A stretch of DNA of 64,000 nucleotides from Natrinema ejinorense (GTDB lineage: Archaea; Halobacteriota; Halobacteria; Halobacteriales; Natrialbaceae), in NCBI RefSeq assembly GCF_002494345.1, contig NZ_NXNI01000001.1, positions 1,612,001-1,676,000 of the forward strand. Reading direction: 5' to 3'. This document shows, piece by piece, positions 35,650 through 44,310 of this stretch. The translations under genes and the position numbers were made by a program. A model generated the notes under the pieces. It was not told the origin of the DNA. It saw only the letters and a list, made by a program, of their open reading frames with translations, and did no database searches. Positions within the stretch are counted from its first letter, which is position 1. Each line of letters starts with the position of its first letter.

Positions 35650-36228
35650 TGGGACGAGAATTTATCCAATCAGGTCTACCGTATTGTCCGGCGGTTAGTG
35701 CGGCGTGCGAAAGAACACGTCCTGTAGAGGCCGTGCTGTGTACCCCCGACTTCAATTCCCAGCGAGTCTACCATGCACTGGCAAATATTGGGGTGAACTA
35801 TCTCATCCCAAAGTGGGTCAACAGCACTGAGCGGGATGTCATCAAGACGATGGAGGCTGACGGACAAGCTGTCGCGGTGGAATCGGCTTCTGTTCACGTT
35901 GAGGGGGGATCCATCCGATGCGGTTTTTGTACGTGCCGTCGACGAAAGCGACGGAACGGCCGTATTCGCGACAAATCTCAGAGTCAGACTGGAGGAGGCC
36001 GAGTCGTTCTGCCGGCGCTACAGCCGGCGCTGGCACATAGAGAACGAGTACGAATCGATCAAGAACGATTTCCTTGCGAAGACATCCTCGAAGGACTACC
36101 GTGTCAGGCTGTTTTACTTCGGTGCTGTTGTACAACATCTGGCGGCTCACTGACTTCCTGCTGGAAGCGGGGGTCGACGGCGAAATCAACCACGCGCCGG
36201 TCCTGACCGCTGGTGAGTGTGCCAAATG
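35650..36228 (+). pseudogene. IS4-family DDE transposase remnant, frameshifted
   Basis: Three consecutive frames carry transposase sequence: EAVLCTPDFNSQRVYHALAN with YLIPKWVNS; then SDAVFVRAVDESDGTAVFATNL and RYSRRWHIENEYESIKNDF; then TDFLLEAGVDGEINHAPVLT. The Y-x2-R-x3-E-x6-K signature of IS4 transposases is exact in the second frame. Frameshifts lie near 35905-35930 and near 36150, and the start is missing. Confidence 0.75.
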
Positions 36229-36516
36229 ATCGTTTCGGTATTGATACCGCCTGACCGAGCGACGGATCCCCTACTGGGTTCGCCGATTGAGAGTGGCAAC
36301 GCTCTGTAGGAGCATCAAAATCCGCGGAATTTCCTATGCCCTCTCGATTGTCTCGTCCAGAATGGGCAGAAATCGAGCATCCAGTTTGGTGATTGACCTC
36401 GAATCGGCGGGGATTTAACCCGAGACTGCACTATTCTCCGAAACTGTGGGAACTACACAACCTCGGAAGATAGTTTTGATGCGTTCCTTCTATTCAGATA
36501 TTGTCTACTGAATAGA
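36229..36516. other. Intergenic stretch after the IS4 remnant
   Basis: About 290 bases with no convincing frame. It probably includes the right end of the dead IS4 element, but I could not identify terminal inverted repeats. Confidence 0.35.
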
Positions 36517-36774
36517 TTATATCTCTTCTACGTCTCGGAACGATTCAATCCCACCGAAGAGCCGCTGAATAGTATCCACTCCGGTGAATGGATTCAGTAG
36601 GACGACTCGCAACCTCCGGCTGGCACGATAAGCTGGTAACGACACGGAAATTTCGTGCTCAGAGAGTAACGCCTGCTGGAGCCGGTTGTTCAGGTCGTCC
36701 CGCCCTTGCGGCGGACACCACTCGGGCACCGCCTGAAAGCAAACGATATTCATCTCCGGCCCGTTAGTCAGTTC
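36517..36774 (-). pseudogene. C-terminal fragment of a pyridoxal-phosphate decarboxylase
   Basis: The frame reads GPEMNIVCFQAVPEWCPPQG, then LNNRLQQALLSEHEISVSLP and SRRLRVVLLNPFTGVDTIQR. It matches the C-terminal domain of group II PLP-dependent decarboxylases (aspartate/glutamate/2,4-diaminobutyrate type). The catalytic lysine domain is absent, cut where the next regulator gene ends. It is a dead remnant, though the ATG at 36753 could still give a 78-residue product. Confidence 0.6.
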
Positions 36775-36778
36775 AAGT

Positions 36779-37465
36779 CTATTCCGGCGTTCTATTCTGG
36801 CCCGATTTTGGAGTTGACCCTTCGACGAATTCCTGAATAATCCGACTTTCAGCCCGATGACGCAATCGACTCATTGCCGAGATATTGATATTGAACCTCT
36901 CTGTTAGATCGGTGAGCGTACAATCCCGAGGAATATCGTAGAAACCCTGCTCGATTGCTTCAGTTATGAATTCCCATTGGCGTTCCGTGAGCAACTCGTT
37001 CGAATCGTGCGATTGAGTTAACGACGTAATCTGATACGGAATGTCAGCGTTGTCTAACTCCTCCGTGTACTCCGCCAATCGTTCGTGTGAGGCCGTTATC
37101 TCCTTGGAGTACCATCCATCGTAAAGGAGAGTCGGATACCGTGGAGGGATCCCAGACGCACTTAGTGCTACATACGTCTCCGAGATCGGAATCACGAACT
37201 GAACCAGCAGCAAATGCTCGTCGGAATGAATCACCTCATATGATCGCACCTCGGGGGAGTTCTCGAGATGATGAACGAGGACATCTCCGTCCGGCGTCGT
37301 TACTTCGACGATTTCGAGCAAGTGTTCATCTATTGGTTGGGAAGCCAACAGTTTGAATTCAGCGGCCGGGAACTCGGAAGAGGTGTCGGCTAGCCAATCG
37401 TCTACTGGCATACCGTTGACCTGCAACTGGATGCGAGGCATATCGAACGTTGGCTGGCTGGTCAC
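36779..37465 (-). CDS. HTH-10 (bacterio-opsin-activator-like) regulator
   Basis: The 228-residue protein ends in LLTERQWEFITEAIEQGFYDIPRDCTLTDLTERFNINISAMSRLRHRAESRIIQEFV, the HTH-10 domain of Bat-type haloarchaeal regulators. The N-terminal ~150 residues form a sensor-like beta-rich region with no recognised ligand site. An internal ATG at residue 9 is a possible start. It is divergent from the nitroreductase-EamA pair and may control it, as such regulators often act on a neighbour. Confidence 0.85.
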   Translation of the reverse strand: MTSQPTFDMPRIQLQVNGMPVDDWLADTSSEFPAAEFKLLASQPIDEHLLEIVEVTTPDGDVLVHHLENSPEVRSYEVIHSDEHLLLVQFVIPISETYVALSASGIPPRYPTLLYDGWYSKEITASHERLAEYTEELDNADIPYQITSLTQSHDSNELLTERQWEFITEAIEQGFYDIPRDCTLTDLTERFNINISAMSRLRHRAESRIIQEFVEGSTPKSGQNRTPE

Positions 37466-37524
37466 TTAAACGCAGAAAGTTATTCACGTATGAAGCCAGG
37501 GTGACTTCTCATCTACTACCCACC

Positions 37525-38163
37525 ATGGTTACATGGAATTCAGAAGCGGAGATTCGTAGTGACGTACGTGACCACCGGATACCAAACTATGACATCGCAC
37601 CGGTATTCGTGAATCGCTGGTCGCCACGGGCGATGACTGGCAAATCACTAGATGAAGAGGAATTCATGCCGCTGTTTGAGGCGGCAAAATGGGCTCCATC
37701 GTCGTACAACAACCAGCCGTGGCGGTTCCTCTACGCGGCCAAGGGTGACGACCATTGGAATGTCTATCTCGATTTTCTCTCGAATGAAAACAAAACGTGG
37801 GCGAAACGAGCAGCCGTGCTCGTCGTCATACTTTCGAAAACGACATTCGACTACAGTGGCGAACTGTCACGAACGCACTCGTTTGATACGGGTGCCGCGT
37901 GGCAAAACCTCGCACTCGAGGGGGCCAGGCGCGGGTTGGTCGTCCACGGAATCGGTGGTTTTGATTACGAGCAGGCGGCAGCAGCCCTCTCTATTCCATC
38001 GGCCTACACGATCGAGGCGATGGCGGCAATCGGCATTCAAGGCCCTCCGGATTTACTCCCGGATACGCTCCGGGAGCGCGAAGAACCGAGCGACAGAAAG
38101 CTTCTGGATGATATCGTTATCGAAGGAGCGTTCGATGGTGCCGAGAAAGGGGGAGATGAGTAG
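37525..38163 (+). CDS. Nitroreductase-family protein
   Basis: From the ATG at 37525 the protein has 212 residues. It has a nitroreductase FMN-binding start (FVNRWSPRAMTGKSLDEEE), AKWAPSSYNNQPWRF in the flavin region, and the late GIGGFDYEQAAAAL and AIGIQGPPD segments. These enzymes reduce quinones or nitro compounds with NAD(P)H, and the substrate here is unknown. It ends in TAG whose G starts the GTG of the EamA gene, so the two are translationally coupled. Confidence 0.85.
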   Translation: MVTWNSEAEIRSDVRDHRIPNYDIAPVFVNRWSPRAMTGKSLDEEEFMPLFEAAKWAPSSYNNQPWRFLYAAKGDDHWNVYLDFLSNENKTWAKRAAVLVVILSKTTFDYSGELSRTHSFDTGAAWQNLALEGARRGLVVHGIGGFDYEQAAAALSIPSAYTIEAMAAIGIQGPPDLLPDTLREREEPSDRKLLDDIVIEGAFDGAEKGGDE

Positions 38164-39089
38164 TGACTACTCCAACCGAATCGAACTGGACAATCCCGCT
38201 CGCCTCTCTCCTCGGCACGGGTGTTTTCCTCGGCATCTCGACCAATCTCGCTAAGCTCGCCGCCGGCGCCGGCCTTAATCCCTTGGCCTTCCTCGCGTGG
38301 TCGCTCGTCGGGTCCACGGCCGTCCTCGCCGGGGTCGGGGCCGCCCGCCACCGGCTCCCTCCGCTTACTGCCCGCACGACCGAGTACTTCGTCGTCTCTG
38401 GCTTAGTCAGCGTTGCCGCACCGAACCTCCTGCTCTTCGCTGCCGTCCCCCGCGTCGGAGCCGGCTTCGTTGCGCTCGCAATCGCGTTCCCGCCTCTATT
38501 CACGTATCTTGGTGCACTTCTCCTCGGCATGGAGGAGTTCCAGACTCGCCGCGCGGCGGGCGTAGCGTTTTCACTGGGGGGCGCCGCCTTGCTCGCCGCC
38601 CTCAAGCTCTCCGAGCCTGATGTCGACGGGTTTTGGGTCGTCGCAACCCTCAGTGCACCGCTCATCCTCGCCGTCGGTAACATCTACCGGACAATCCGCT
38701 GGCCAGAAGGGGCCACCCCCGACGAGCTCGCGCCCGGTATGCTCGCTGCATCCGGACTCATGCTACTGGCCGTCGGCGCACTCACGGGGACTCTCCTGAG
38801 AGATGTGGCACGATTCTCTCTCGTGGTGCCCACGGATAACGCCGCGCCGGTCCTCCTCATTCTCGCACAGATGGCGGCATTCTCGTTCCAGTATCTCTTG
38901 TTCTTCGTCCTTCAGAAGCACGGCGGGCCGGTCTATCTCAGCCTTCTCGGCTCGGTCGGTGCCGTCGTCGGTGTCCCTATCGCTGTTTTACTCCTCGGGG
39001 AAGCTCCGCCACAGGGGCTCGCCATCGGTGGTATCCTCATCGCACTTGGCGTTGGCCTCCTCACGTTCGGTGACCCCCAAGCGATGTAG
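38163..39089 (+). CDS. EamA/DMT-family transporter
   Basis: The protein has 308 residues starting at a GTG overlapping the nitroreductase stop. It has ten hydrophobic segments arranged as two EamA repeats (WSLVGSTAVLAGVGAARHRL early; SLLGSVGAVVGVPIAVLLLGEAPPQGLAIGGILIALGVGLL at the end). DMT exporters move amino acids, drugs or metabolites out of the cell. With the coupled nitroreductase and the divergent HTH-10 gene it may form a toxic-compound response unit. Confidence 0.84.
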   Translation: MTTPTESNWTIPLASLLGTGVFLGISTNLAKLAAGAGLNPLAFLAWSLVGSTAVLAGVGAARHRLPPLTARTTEYFVVSGLVSVAAPNLLLFAAVPRVGAGFVALAIAFPPLFTYLGALLLGMEEFQTRRAAGVAFSLGGAALLAALKLSEPDVDGFWVVATLSAPLILAVGNIYRTIRWPEGATPDELAPGMLAASGLMLLAVGALTGTLLRDVARFSLVVPTDNAAPVLLILAQMAAFSFQYLLFFVLQKHGGPVYLSLLGSVGAVVGVPIAVLLLGEAPPQGLAIGGILIALGVGLLTFGDPQAM

Positions 39090-39444
39090 AGCATTGCTCT
39101 TATAGCGCTCGACCATTGCATTGGCCAGACCACCCCTACCGAGGCCTACAACGAGTAGGGCGAACAAGTCCGGCGATGATCCCATCGTTCGCGAGCCAGC
39201 CGGCTATTTCGGCGAATGTACCGGTTACCGCGGTGCCTAGCGGCTGACGATCGGTCTGACCGTCCGAACGAGAAGCTAGATACCGAGAGTAATATTGGAT
39301 AATTAGCCAATCCATCATAACTGAGCCCAGTCCGAGCAAATGTCTCCCAACGAAAACTGTAAAACGCGATACCTATGTGAGTCGTATCAGTTTGGCATTG
39401 ATATTCGAAATGAGTTGTATACCACTGACATAGTCACTGCCTTC
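39090..39444. other. Intergenic stretch, probably decayed
   Basis: About 355 bases without a convincing gene. A minus-strand frame near 39150-39240 (TFAEIAGWLANDGIIAGLV) has a protein-like look, but I recognise nothing and the rest is noisy. Confidence 0.35.
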
Positions 39445-39889
39445 TGGATACGAAGACCTGCCGAACGTGCGCGACGCCTCGCAGTTGATCGAAGTCGACC
39501 TGCAGAACGACGAGATCGTCGCTCGCCTCACTGACGAGGGTGAAGAGTTAGTCCGGCCCAAGACGGGCACTGGCGGCTCGGCTGGTGGAACTAGCCACGA
39601 TGAAGTGCTTCTGGATACTGAGATAGCGCTCACTGAACGCGGATTCAGTGTCGAGATCCTCGAGCAGGATGGGAGCGAGCAACCTGACGCAGTTGCGACG
39701 CATCCAGACCATGATGTGGTGTTTAACATCGAGGCAGCGACAACAACGCCAGACCGGCCGGCGAAGGTTCTGTAATCAGACCGTCTGGACGCGCGACAAC
39801 GGCGAGCACGTCCTTTCCGATGGGAACACAGAGTTCGCTCGTGTCCCTGATGACGGAGTACTCTCGAAGGACAGCGTTCCTTTCATCAC
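39445..39889 (+). pseudogene. Fragment of a haloarchaeal plasmid/ICE-type protein
   Basis: The frame from about 39450 reads GYEDLPNVRDASQLIEVDLQ, then DEIVARLTDEGEELVRPKTG and SEQPDAVATHPDHDVVFNIE, ending at 39775. A neighbouring frame (VWTRDNGEHVLSDGNTEFAR) seems to continue it. The QPDAVA...FNIEA pattern resembles the nuclease-like C-terminal region found in element-encoded ATPases such as the 46017 protein. There is no start. I treat it as a decayed cousin. Confidence 0.45.
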
Positions 39890-40064
39890 TTGTCCACGCA
39901 GATCGGCTATCCACGGAAACTGCATGGACACCTCTGTCCACGAAGAATCGCATGACTGGAACGCTGTCCACGCAAAAATACCACTCAAAACCAACTAGTA
40001 TACACCGGGTTCCATCCGCAGAACGATGCGGGGACAGGGAGCTTAGACACTACACATTGCCCAT

Positions 40065-40415
40065 CTACTGGCTTTCGCACCCCCCGCCCGTATACGTGAG
40101 CAGTACGTGCGTCTCGTTTTGGTAGGTGACGTTGTAGACGGTCGTTGTGTCCCAATACCGGAATTCCGTCGATTCGAGGCTTTGATTCGTAGTTGAATAG
40201 CTTCCTTTGGTGACGACCTCTTCAACCACCCGCTGTGCGTCACTGCTCAGGGTTTCATATCTGTACGTATCAACTGGCTCACCGTAGTCTTCTGGTGATT
40301 CGACGATTTCGTGCATCAAGTGGCACTCTGGTTCTGTGGGCTTATCCGAGGAGCAACCAGCGATGAGGCTGGAGACGGTAAGACTGGCGACAGCGAGATA
40401 CGAACGGCGGTTCAT
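40065..40415 (-). CDS. Small haloarchaeal lipoprotein (DUF7979-like)
   Basis: The 116-residue protein has a short signal with lipobox: MNRRSYLAVASLTVSSLIAG then CSS. The rest carries YRYETLSSDAQRVVEEVVTKGS and EFRYWDTTTVYNVTYQNETHVLLT, the pattern of small lipoproteins common in haloarchaea (DUF7979-like). It would sit at the outer face of the membrane. No function is known. Confidence 0.78.
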   Translation of the reverse strand: MNRRSYLAVASLTVSSLIAGCSSDKPTEPECHLMHEIVESPEDYGEPVDTYRYETLSSDAQRVVEEVVTKGSYSTTNQSLESTEFRYWDTTTVYNVTYQNETHVLLTYTGGGCESQ

Positions 40416-40661
40416 AGCGATCCATTTAGCAGTTATACGGAAATGCCCTCCCTAAGGTCAAGCGTTGATTTGACCCACTCAGGTTGGTAAGTGTGCACAT
40501 CTACGTAACAGCTGTTCCAGTCAAAAATATATCTGAAGAATAGGGTTCACTCTCGAACTTGAAAAACTCTCCTCTCTTTCGACGTTGTGTAAGGCGTTCG
40601 ACCGGCTCGATATGGCTGTCTGGGGGCGTCCTTCTCAACCTCTTTCAACGGAGTCGATGAT
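40416..40661. other. Intergenic region between the two minus-strand genes
   Basis: This 246-base gap should carry the promoter for the lipoprotein gene. No gene is evident. Confidence 0.35.
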
Positions 40662-41255
40662 TCAATTCTCCTGAATTGCGTCTATCACAACTGCTCCTGC
40701 CAATACTGGATCTACTGGAACCGAACTTCTATCGCGAATCGTGATCTCGTACTGGTCAAAAACTGCGAAACCGCTCTCAATGGTTCCAACGGAGTTGCCT
40801 TCGGGATCAGTTACCTTGAACCTGTGTCCGATCCACTGGCCCACTGGCAGGATCTTCCGACCCACGGTGAAGAGTGCACCACGCGAGTTGATTTCGGCGA
40901 TGAGAGACTCGTCCTCAGCGTCGCGGATTCGCCAAGTGTCTTGGAAGAGCGAAAAGTCGTTGTCTAGAACGACGATGTCTTCTCCAGTCTGGCTATCTGT
41001 AAGCAGATAGTCGCCGGCGATGTCCCAGGTTTCGCTCGCCTTGACGGTAAACAGTTCGTCTCCGTCGGCATCGACGAAGGGGAGTTCGTCTTTCTCCTCG
41101 TACATGTTATAGGTGCAGCGGAATATCGTGTCGCCAGTGACGTCTCTGGCTTCGTACTCGGGTCGAAAGTTCTTGTCCGTTCCCGTTTGTTCGACGGTAT
41201 ACTGGGTGCCCGAGAGGCCGAGACCAGTGATTTCGTATTGTTTTGGTTCTTTCAT
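40662..41255 (-). CDS. LURP-one/Tubby-like (DUF567) protein
   Basis: The 197-residue protein has repeating beta hairpins such as DTIFRCTYNMYEEKDELPFVDADGDELFTV, DTWRIRDAEDESLIAEINSR and HRFKVTDPEGNSVGTIESG. This is the LURP-one-related beta-barrel with a central helix, related to scramblases and Tubby proteins. It probably binds the membrane surface or a lipid. The ATG at 41255 is a good start. Confidence 0.78.
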   Translation of the reverse strand: MKEPKQYEITGLGLSGTQYTVEQTGTDKNFRPEYEARDVTGDTIFRCTYNMYEEKDELPFVDADGDELFTVKASETWDIAGDYLLTDSQTGEDIVVLDNDFSLFQDTWRIRDAEDESLIAEINSRGALFTVGRKILPVGQWIGHRFKVTDPEGNSVGTIESGFAVFDQYEITIRDRSSVPVDPVLAGAVVIDAIQEN

Positions 41256-41913
41256 CCTTTGAGGGAGATTTTCTGGGGGGCTATTACTTAAACTCTGGAC
41301 ATGTAGAGCGTGTGTCTTTCAGTGCCGACTGTCGTGAACCGTCGAACGTAGTGTTCCCTACCGATCTTCGACCGACGAACAGCGATGAAAGAAGGAAGTC
41401 TGGTGAATGACTGAGCCACCACGACGGACGAGGTGTGGAGGCGTTCCGCTGTATTCTGAACATGGTATTATTCGTTGGGGTCGTTCTCAGATGGCCAATA
41501 CATTCATGCGATACGACAACCTTTGGTCAAATGGCGGGGAAAGGTTCAGACATTCAGCTAACCTACCTGTCCACCACGACAGGCCAATCCTGCCTTCGAG
41601 ATTGTCCCAACAAGGGGTCAATAGCCATATTGTCACACACGGTCTCGGACCCACCCAGATCGGACACCCACCATCAGGGTTGGGGAGCTTCTACGCTAGC
41701 CTCTGGCTGGCGTTTTCTCTCGAGTAAACTTCGCTGTGACAAGCCTGACGATCTCGCGAGCCTTACTAATTTCAACAGTGACCTTGCGAGACCGCTAACG
41801 CATCTGTGGATACCTTCGAAATGGTAAGTGGGGGGATGTGAGCAGTCTCCGGATAGGGAGGAAGGGGAGCCGGAGACAAACTATTGTTTCAACCATTACC
41901 ATTAATCCTTCCG
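41256..41913. other. Long intergenic stretch before IS6
   Basis: About 650 bases without a gene I can defend. Overlapping plus-strand frames at 41407-41827 exist, but their composition and residues (Cys, Trp and Ser rich, no domain) look non-coding. Base composition is near 50% GC, lower than the backbone. Confidence 0.4.
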
Positions 41914-42655
41914 GGCACTGTCTAGTTGAGTCAGTTTGAGAAATGAGCAGGTCGTTGAGTGAATTGGCTAAGATGCTCGCAGACCTGCTCAGCGAGAGCT
42001 ACGCAGCGGAATTTGATGAATGTTGGGAGCGTGAGCGGACGGCAACGCCCGTCAGGGCGTTCGCCGTCCGACTCCATACGACCGGTTGTTCGCTTCGAGA
42101 GACACAAGCGATTCTTCGCTCACTCGGCGTTGAACGCTCTCATCAAGCAATCTGGTACTGGGTGCATCGGCTGGCTGACAGCGTGCCAGATCCGCCGACG
42201 GCTTCGCCGTCGCGGGTCGCGGTTGACGAAACCGCTGTCAGGATTAACGGCGACCGATCTTGGATGTACGCTGCAATAGACCTCGACACGAAACTCATTC
42301 TCGATGTCGCGCTCTTCGGACGGCGAGGCACCGATCCAGCTGCTGCGTTTCTGCATGGACTCGCCGAGAAACACGATCTCTCCGACGCTAAGTTTCTCGT
42401 CGATGGTGCTGGCTATCTAACTGCCTTCTCTCGATTAGGGTTGAGCGGTCACCTCGACTACGTTGATCGAAACCACATCGAAAAGTGGTTTCATACCCTC
42501 AACATGCGGATCGACCGCTTCCATAGCTCATGGGTTGGCAGTCGGGCCAGCACAAGAGAATTACTTGAACAGTTTGTCCACTACTATAACACACAGCGAC
42601 CGTACCAGTCACTCAATAAGCAACCGCCAGCGGAGGTGCTAAACTAGACAGTGCC
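41914..42655 (+). mobile_element. Complete IS6-family element, 742 bp
   Basis: Terminal inverted repeats are GGCACTGTCTAGTTGAG at 41914 and its near-perfect complement (from CTAAACTAGACAGTGCC) ending at 42655, with one mismatch in 17. The flanking octamers (TCCTTCCG and GTAGAAAC) do not match, so there is no visible target duplication. That suggests deletion or recombination after insertion. Confidence 0.85.
41943..42647 (+). CDS. IS6-family transposase
   Basis: The 234-residue protein is full length. It has a helix-turn-helix (TGCSLRETQAILRSLGVERSHQAIWYWV) and a DDE domain: VAVDETAVRI (first Asp), AKFLVDGAGYL (second Asp) and YVDRNHIEKWFHTLN (Glu). A C-terminal QFVHYYNTQRPYQSL is typical of IS6. 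It looks active, and the ATG is 29 bases inside the left end. Confidence 0.9.
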   Translation: MSRSLSELAKMLADLLSESYAAEFDECWERERTATPVRAFAVRLHTTGCSLRETQAILRSLGVERSHQAIWYWVHRLADSVPDPPTASPSRVAVDETAVRINGDRSWMYAAIDLDTKLILDVALFGRRGTDPAAAFLHGLAEKHDLSDAKFLVDGAGYLTAFSRLGLSGHLDYVDRNHIEKWFHTLNMRIDRFHSSWVGSRASTRELLEQFVHYYNTQRPYQSLNKQPPAEVLN

Positions 42656-42884
42656 GTAGAAACAGAAAGTCCAACCTCAAGGAGCGAACGGCGTCAACCG
42701 TGAGCGAGTAGGGTGGAGAAGATGTCACCGAATGATCTGATTGCGTTCCAACCGCTTTCTAAATAAACAGTAGAGCGAAAGCCCGGCAGCGAACGGCCTT
42801 CGGCCGTGAGCAGCCCGGAACGTGGAGGTGGGTGGGGAGGCGGGTAGTGGGTGATCGGGATCCAACAAAAAGGAGACTACAGCG
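42656..42884. repeat. GC-rich hairpins and G-quadruplex motif between IS6 and an OB-fold gene
   Basis: Two similar hairpin-bearing stretches occur: GGAGCGAACGGC...CCGTGAGC (about 42680-42706) and GCAGCGAACGGCC..GGCCGTGAGC (about 42787-42812). A G-rich tract at 42830-42851 has four runs of three or more G (GGG, GGGG, GGG, GGG) with short loops, a canonical quadruplex pattern. No gene is seen. Confidence 0.5.
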
Positions 42885-43733
42885 CTACTCCCACCACTGA
42901 CCGCGCTCTGGGAACACGATTTCCGACCATCGAGTCAGCGCGATCGAACATCGTCCATTGTACCAGTTCTTCGCAGCCGCCCTGAACCGCACCCGCTCGC
43001 CCTTGCAGACCATCGTCTGCCGGCTCTTCGACCAGATAGTGAACTTCGTTCGTCCCGTTTCGTCTTCGATCAACCCCACCTGTTGGATACTCGTACTCGA
43101 GGGTTCCCACAGGTCGATCACGCGACCGTCCACACTGACCTCTCCCCGCCTAATCTCCTCGAGCCTCCCGATCGGCACGATCGTCCCTGCTTCATGTAGC
43201 ATCTCTTCTTTCGTCGCCATCACCGCCTCGAACAGCTCTACGCCCTCGAGAACTCGACTCGCGATTCGCTTCGCGATGACCGCTCGGGTGTAGCCACCGG
43301 CGACGTCCTCGGCCAACCGCTGTGCCTGTCGATTGATTTCTCCCACTACCGCTCGCTCGAGTTTTTCACGAGGATCATCTCGCACATTCGTCCGCCGGTT
43401 TTGACACGCCTCCTCGACCGCTGCTCTCGTTCGTTCCGCCCGTCCCTCCTGTCGACCGACTACCGCCTGTTCACTGATTCGCTCGAGCTCTTCTTCTCTG
43501 GCTCGAATGCGTTCTTCCTGGGCCAGAGTCGCGCCGTAGATCCGATCGTCGCTCGTATCGACGATTCCGTCCGGGTGGTTCGCATCTACTTTCGCCTGAA
43601 TCTCCATCTCCACCGTGGCCCGGAACTCCGGCGTCTCATCGACGATATCCGGATGCCCTTCTCGAGCGCCATCTTGTTTGTACGCTTGTTCATCGACCGA
43701 AACGACCTTGCTAATCGACTTCCTACTAGACAT
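42885..43733 (-). CDS. RPA-like OB-fold DNA-binding protein with helical N-terminus
   Basis: The 282-residue protein has a long charged helical first half (LAQEERIRAREEELERISEQ and similar). The C-terminal ~90 residues form an RPA-type OB fold: VSVDGRVIDLWEPSSTSIQQ, VGLIEDETGRTKFTIWSKS and ERVRFRAAAKNWYNGRCSIAL. No zinc finger is present. It likely binds single-stranded DNA during element replication or transfer. GC-rich hairpins lie on both sides. Confidence 0.78.
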   Translation of the reverse strand: MSSRKSISKVVSVDEQAYKQDGAREGHPDIVDETPEFRATVEMEIQAKVDANHPDGIVDTSDDRIYGATLAQEERIRAREEELERISEQAVVGRQEGRAERTRAAVEEACQNRRTNVRDDPREKLERAVVGEINRQAQRLAEDVAGGYTRAVIAKRIASRVLEGVELFEAVMATKEEMLHEAGTIVPIGRLEEIRRGEVSVDGRVIDLWEPSSTSIQQVGLIEDETGRTKFTIWSKSRQTMVCKGERVRFRAAAKNWYNGRCSIALTRWSEIVFPERGQWWE

Positions 43734-43825
43734 TGGACTTCAGTCCGAAGGCGCTCACTCGGCGTCTTTTCCGACACCACGACTCTCCAGCCCTGGCTCT
43801 CGTCGCTCTCCAACGCTCCATCACA

Positions 43826-43877
43826 CGCGTCTCGCTCGCGCCTTCGCAGGCGCCCGTCAGGGCGCGAGCGAGACGCG
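43826..43877. repeat. Perfect 17-bp hairpin
   Basis: CGCGTCTCGCTCGCGCC at 43826-43842 is the exact complement of 43861-43877, with an 18-base loop between. It lies about 93 bases upstream of the OB-fold gene on its 5' side. It could be a terminator-like, protein-binding or RNA structure; no T-run follows. Confidence 0.65.
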
Positions 43878-43889
43878 CCGATGCCCGAG

Positions 43890-43905
43890 CAACCAGCACC
43901 GCGCG
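43890..43905. repeat. 16-nt sequence shared with 34626-34641
   Basis: This is the second copy of CAACCAGCACCGCGCG, upstream of structured-repeat copy B. It strengthens the view that both loci derive from one composite element. Confidence 0.55.
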
Positions 43906-44087
43906 TCGCTTCCACCGGAGCGAGCGTCCAGTTTTAAGCCGTTTTCGCGTCTGAGCGCGAGCGAAGACCGAAAGCGCGCTTAATACTGGTGTCCGAAGAG
44001 TGGGAGCGAGCGGAGGGCAGAAGCGGCGAGTTGTGTGCGCGGTTCTCGATCGAGAAACAGAGACGATAACTGGCTAAACACCCGGCA

Positions 44088-44200
44088 TGGGTGGGGTCCA
44101 ACGGGCGAGTGCAGTCGACGAACCCCGACGACGAAAGCACCGCAACGAAGCGAGGAGCGCAGCGAGTCGCGGGAGTCGACTGTGCGAGGGGGTTGGGACG
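44088..44200 (+). repeat. Structured non-coding repeat, copy B (short form)
   Basis: It starts TGGGTGGGG. The 5' arm (44097-44119) and 3' arm (44175-44198) pair as CCAAC/GTTGG, the GGG/GGG internal loop, and a lower helix ending in GTCGAC. The core from 44120 (GAACCCCGACGACGAAAGC..) matches copy A in 25 of 27 positions. Closing-helix bases differ from copy A but still pair, which indicates selection on structure. Strand is arbitrary. Confidence 0.6.
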
Positions 44201-44310
44201 TTCGTCAGATGGTCGATCACTCGTCCCTACGCTCCTACTCGTATATCATCCAAGTTCTTCCTGAGGGACGACTGCTTCGAATACGCCTGAATCAAGTCGC
44301 TCGCCTAATC

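Noticed and set aside
41407-41827. Overlapping plus-strand frames before IS6
   Set aside because: Residue content (Cys, Trp, Ser) and weak codon bias look non-coding; no motif is recognised.
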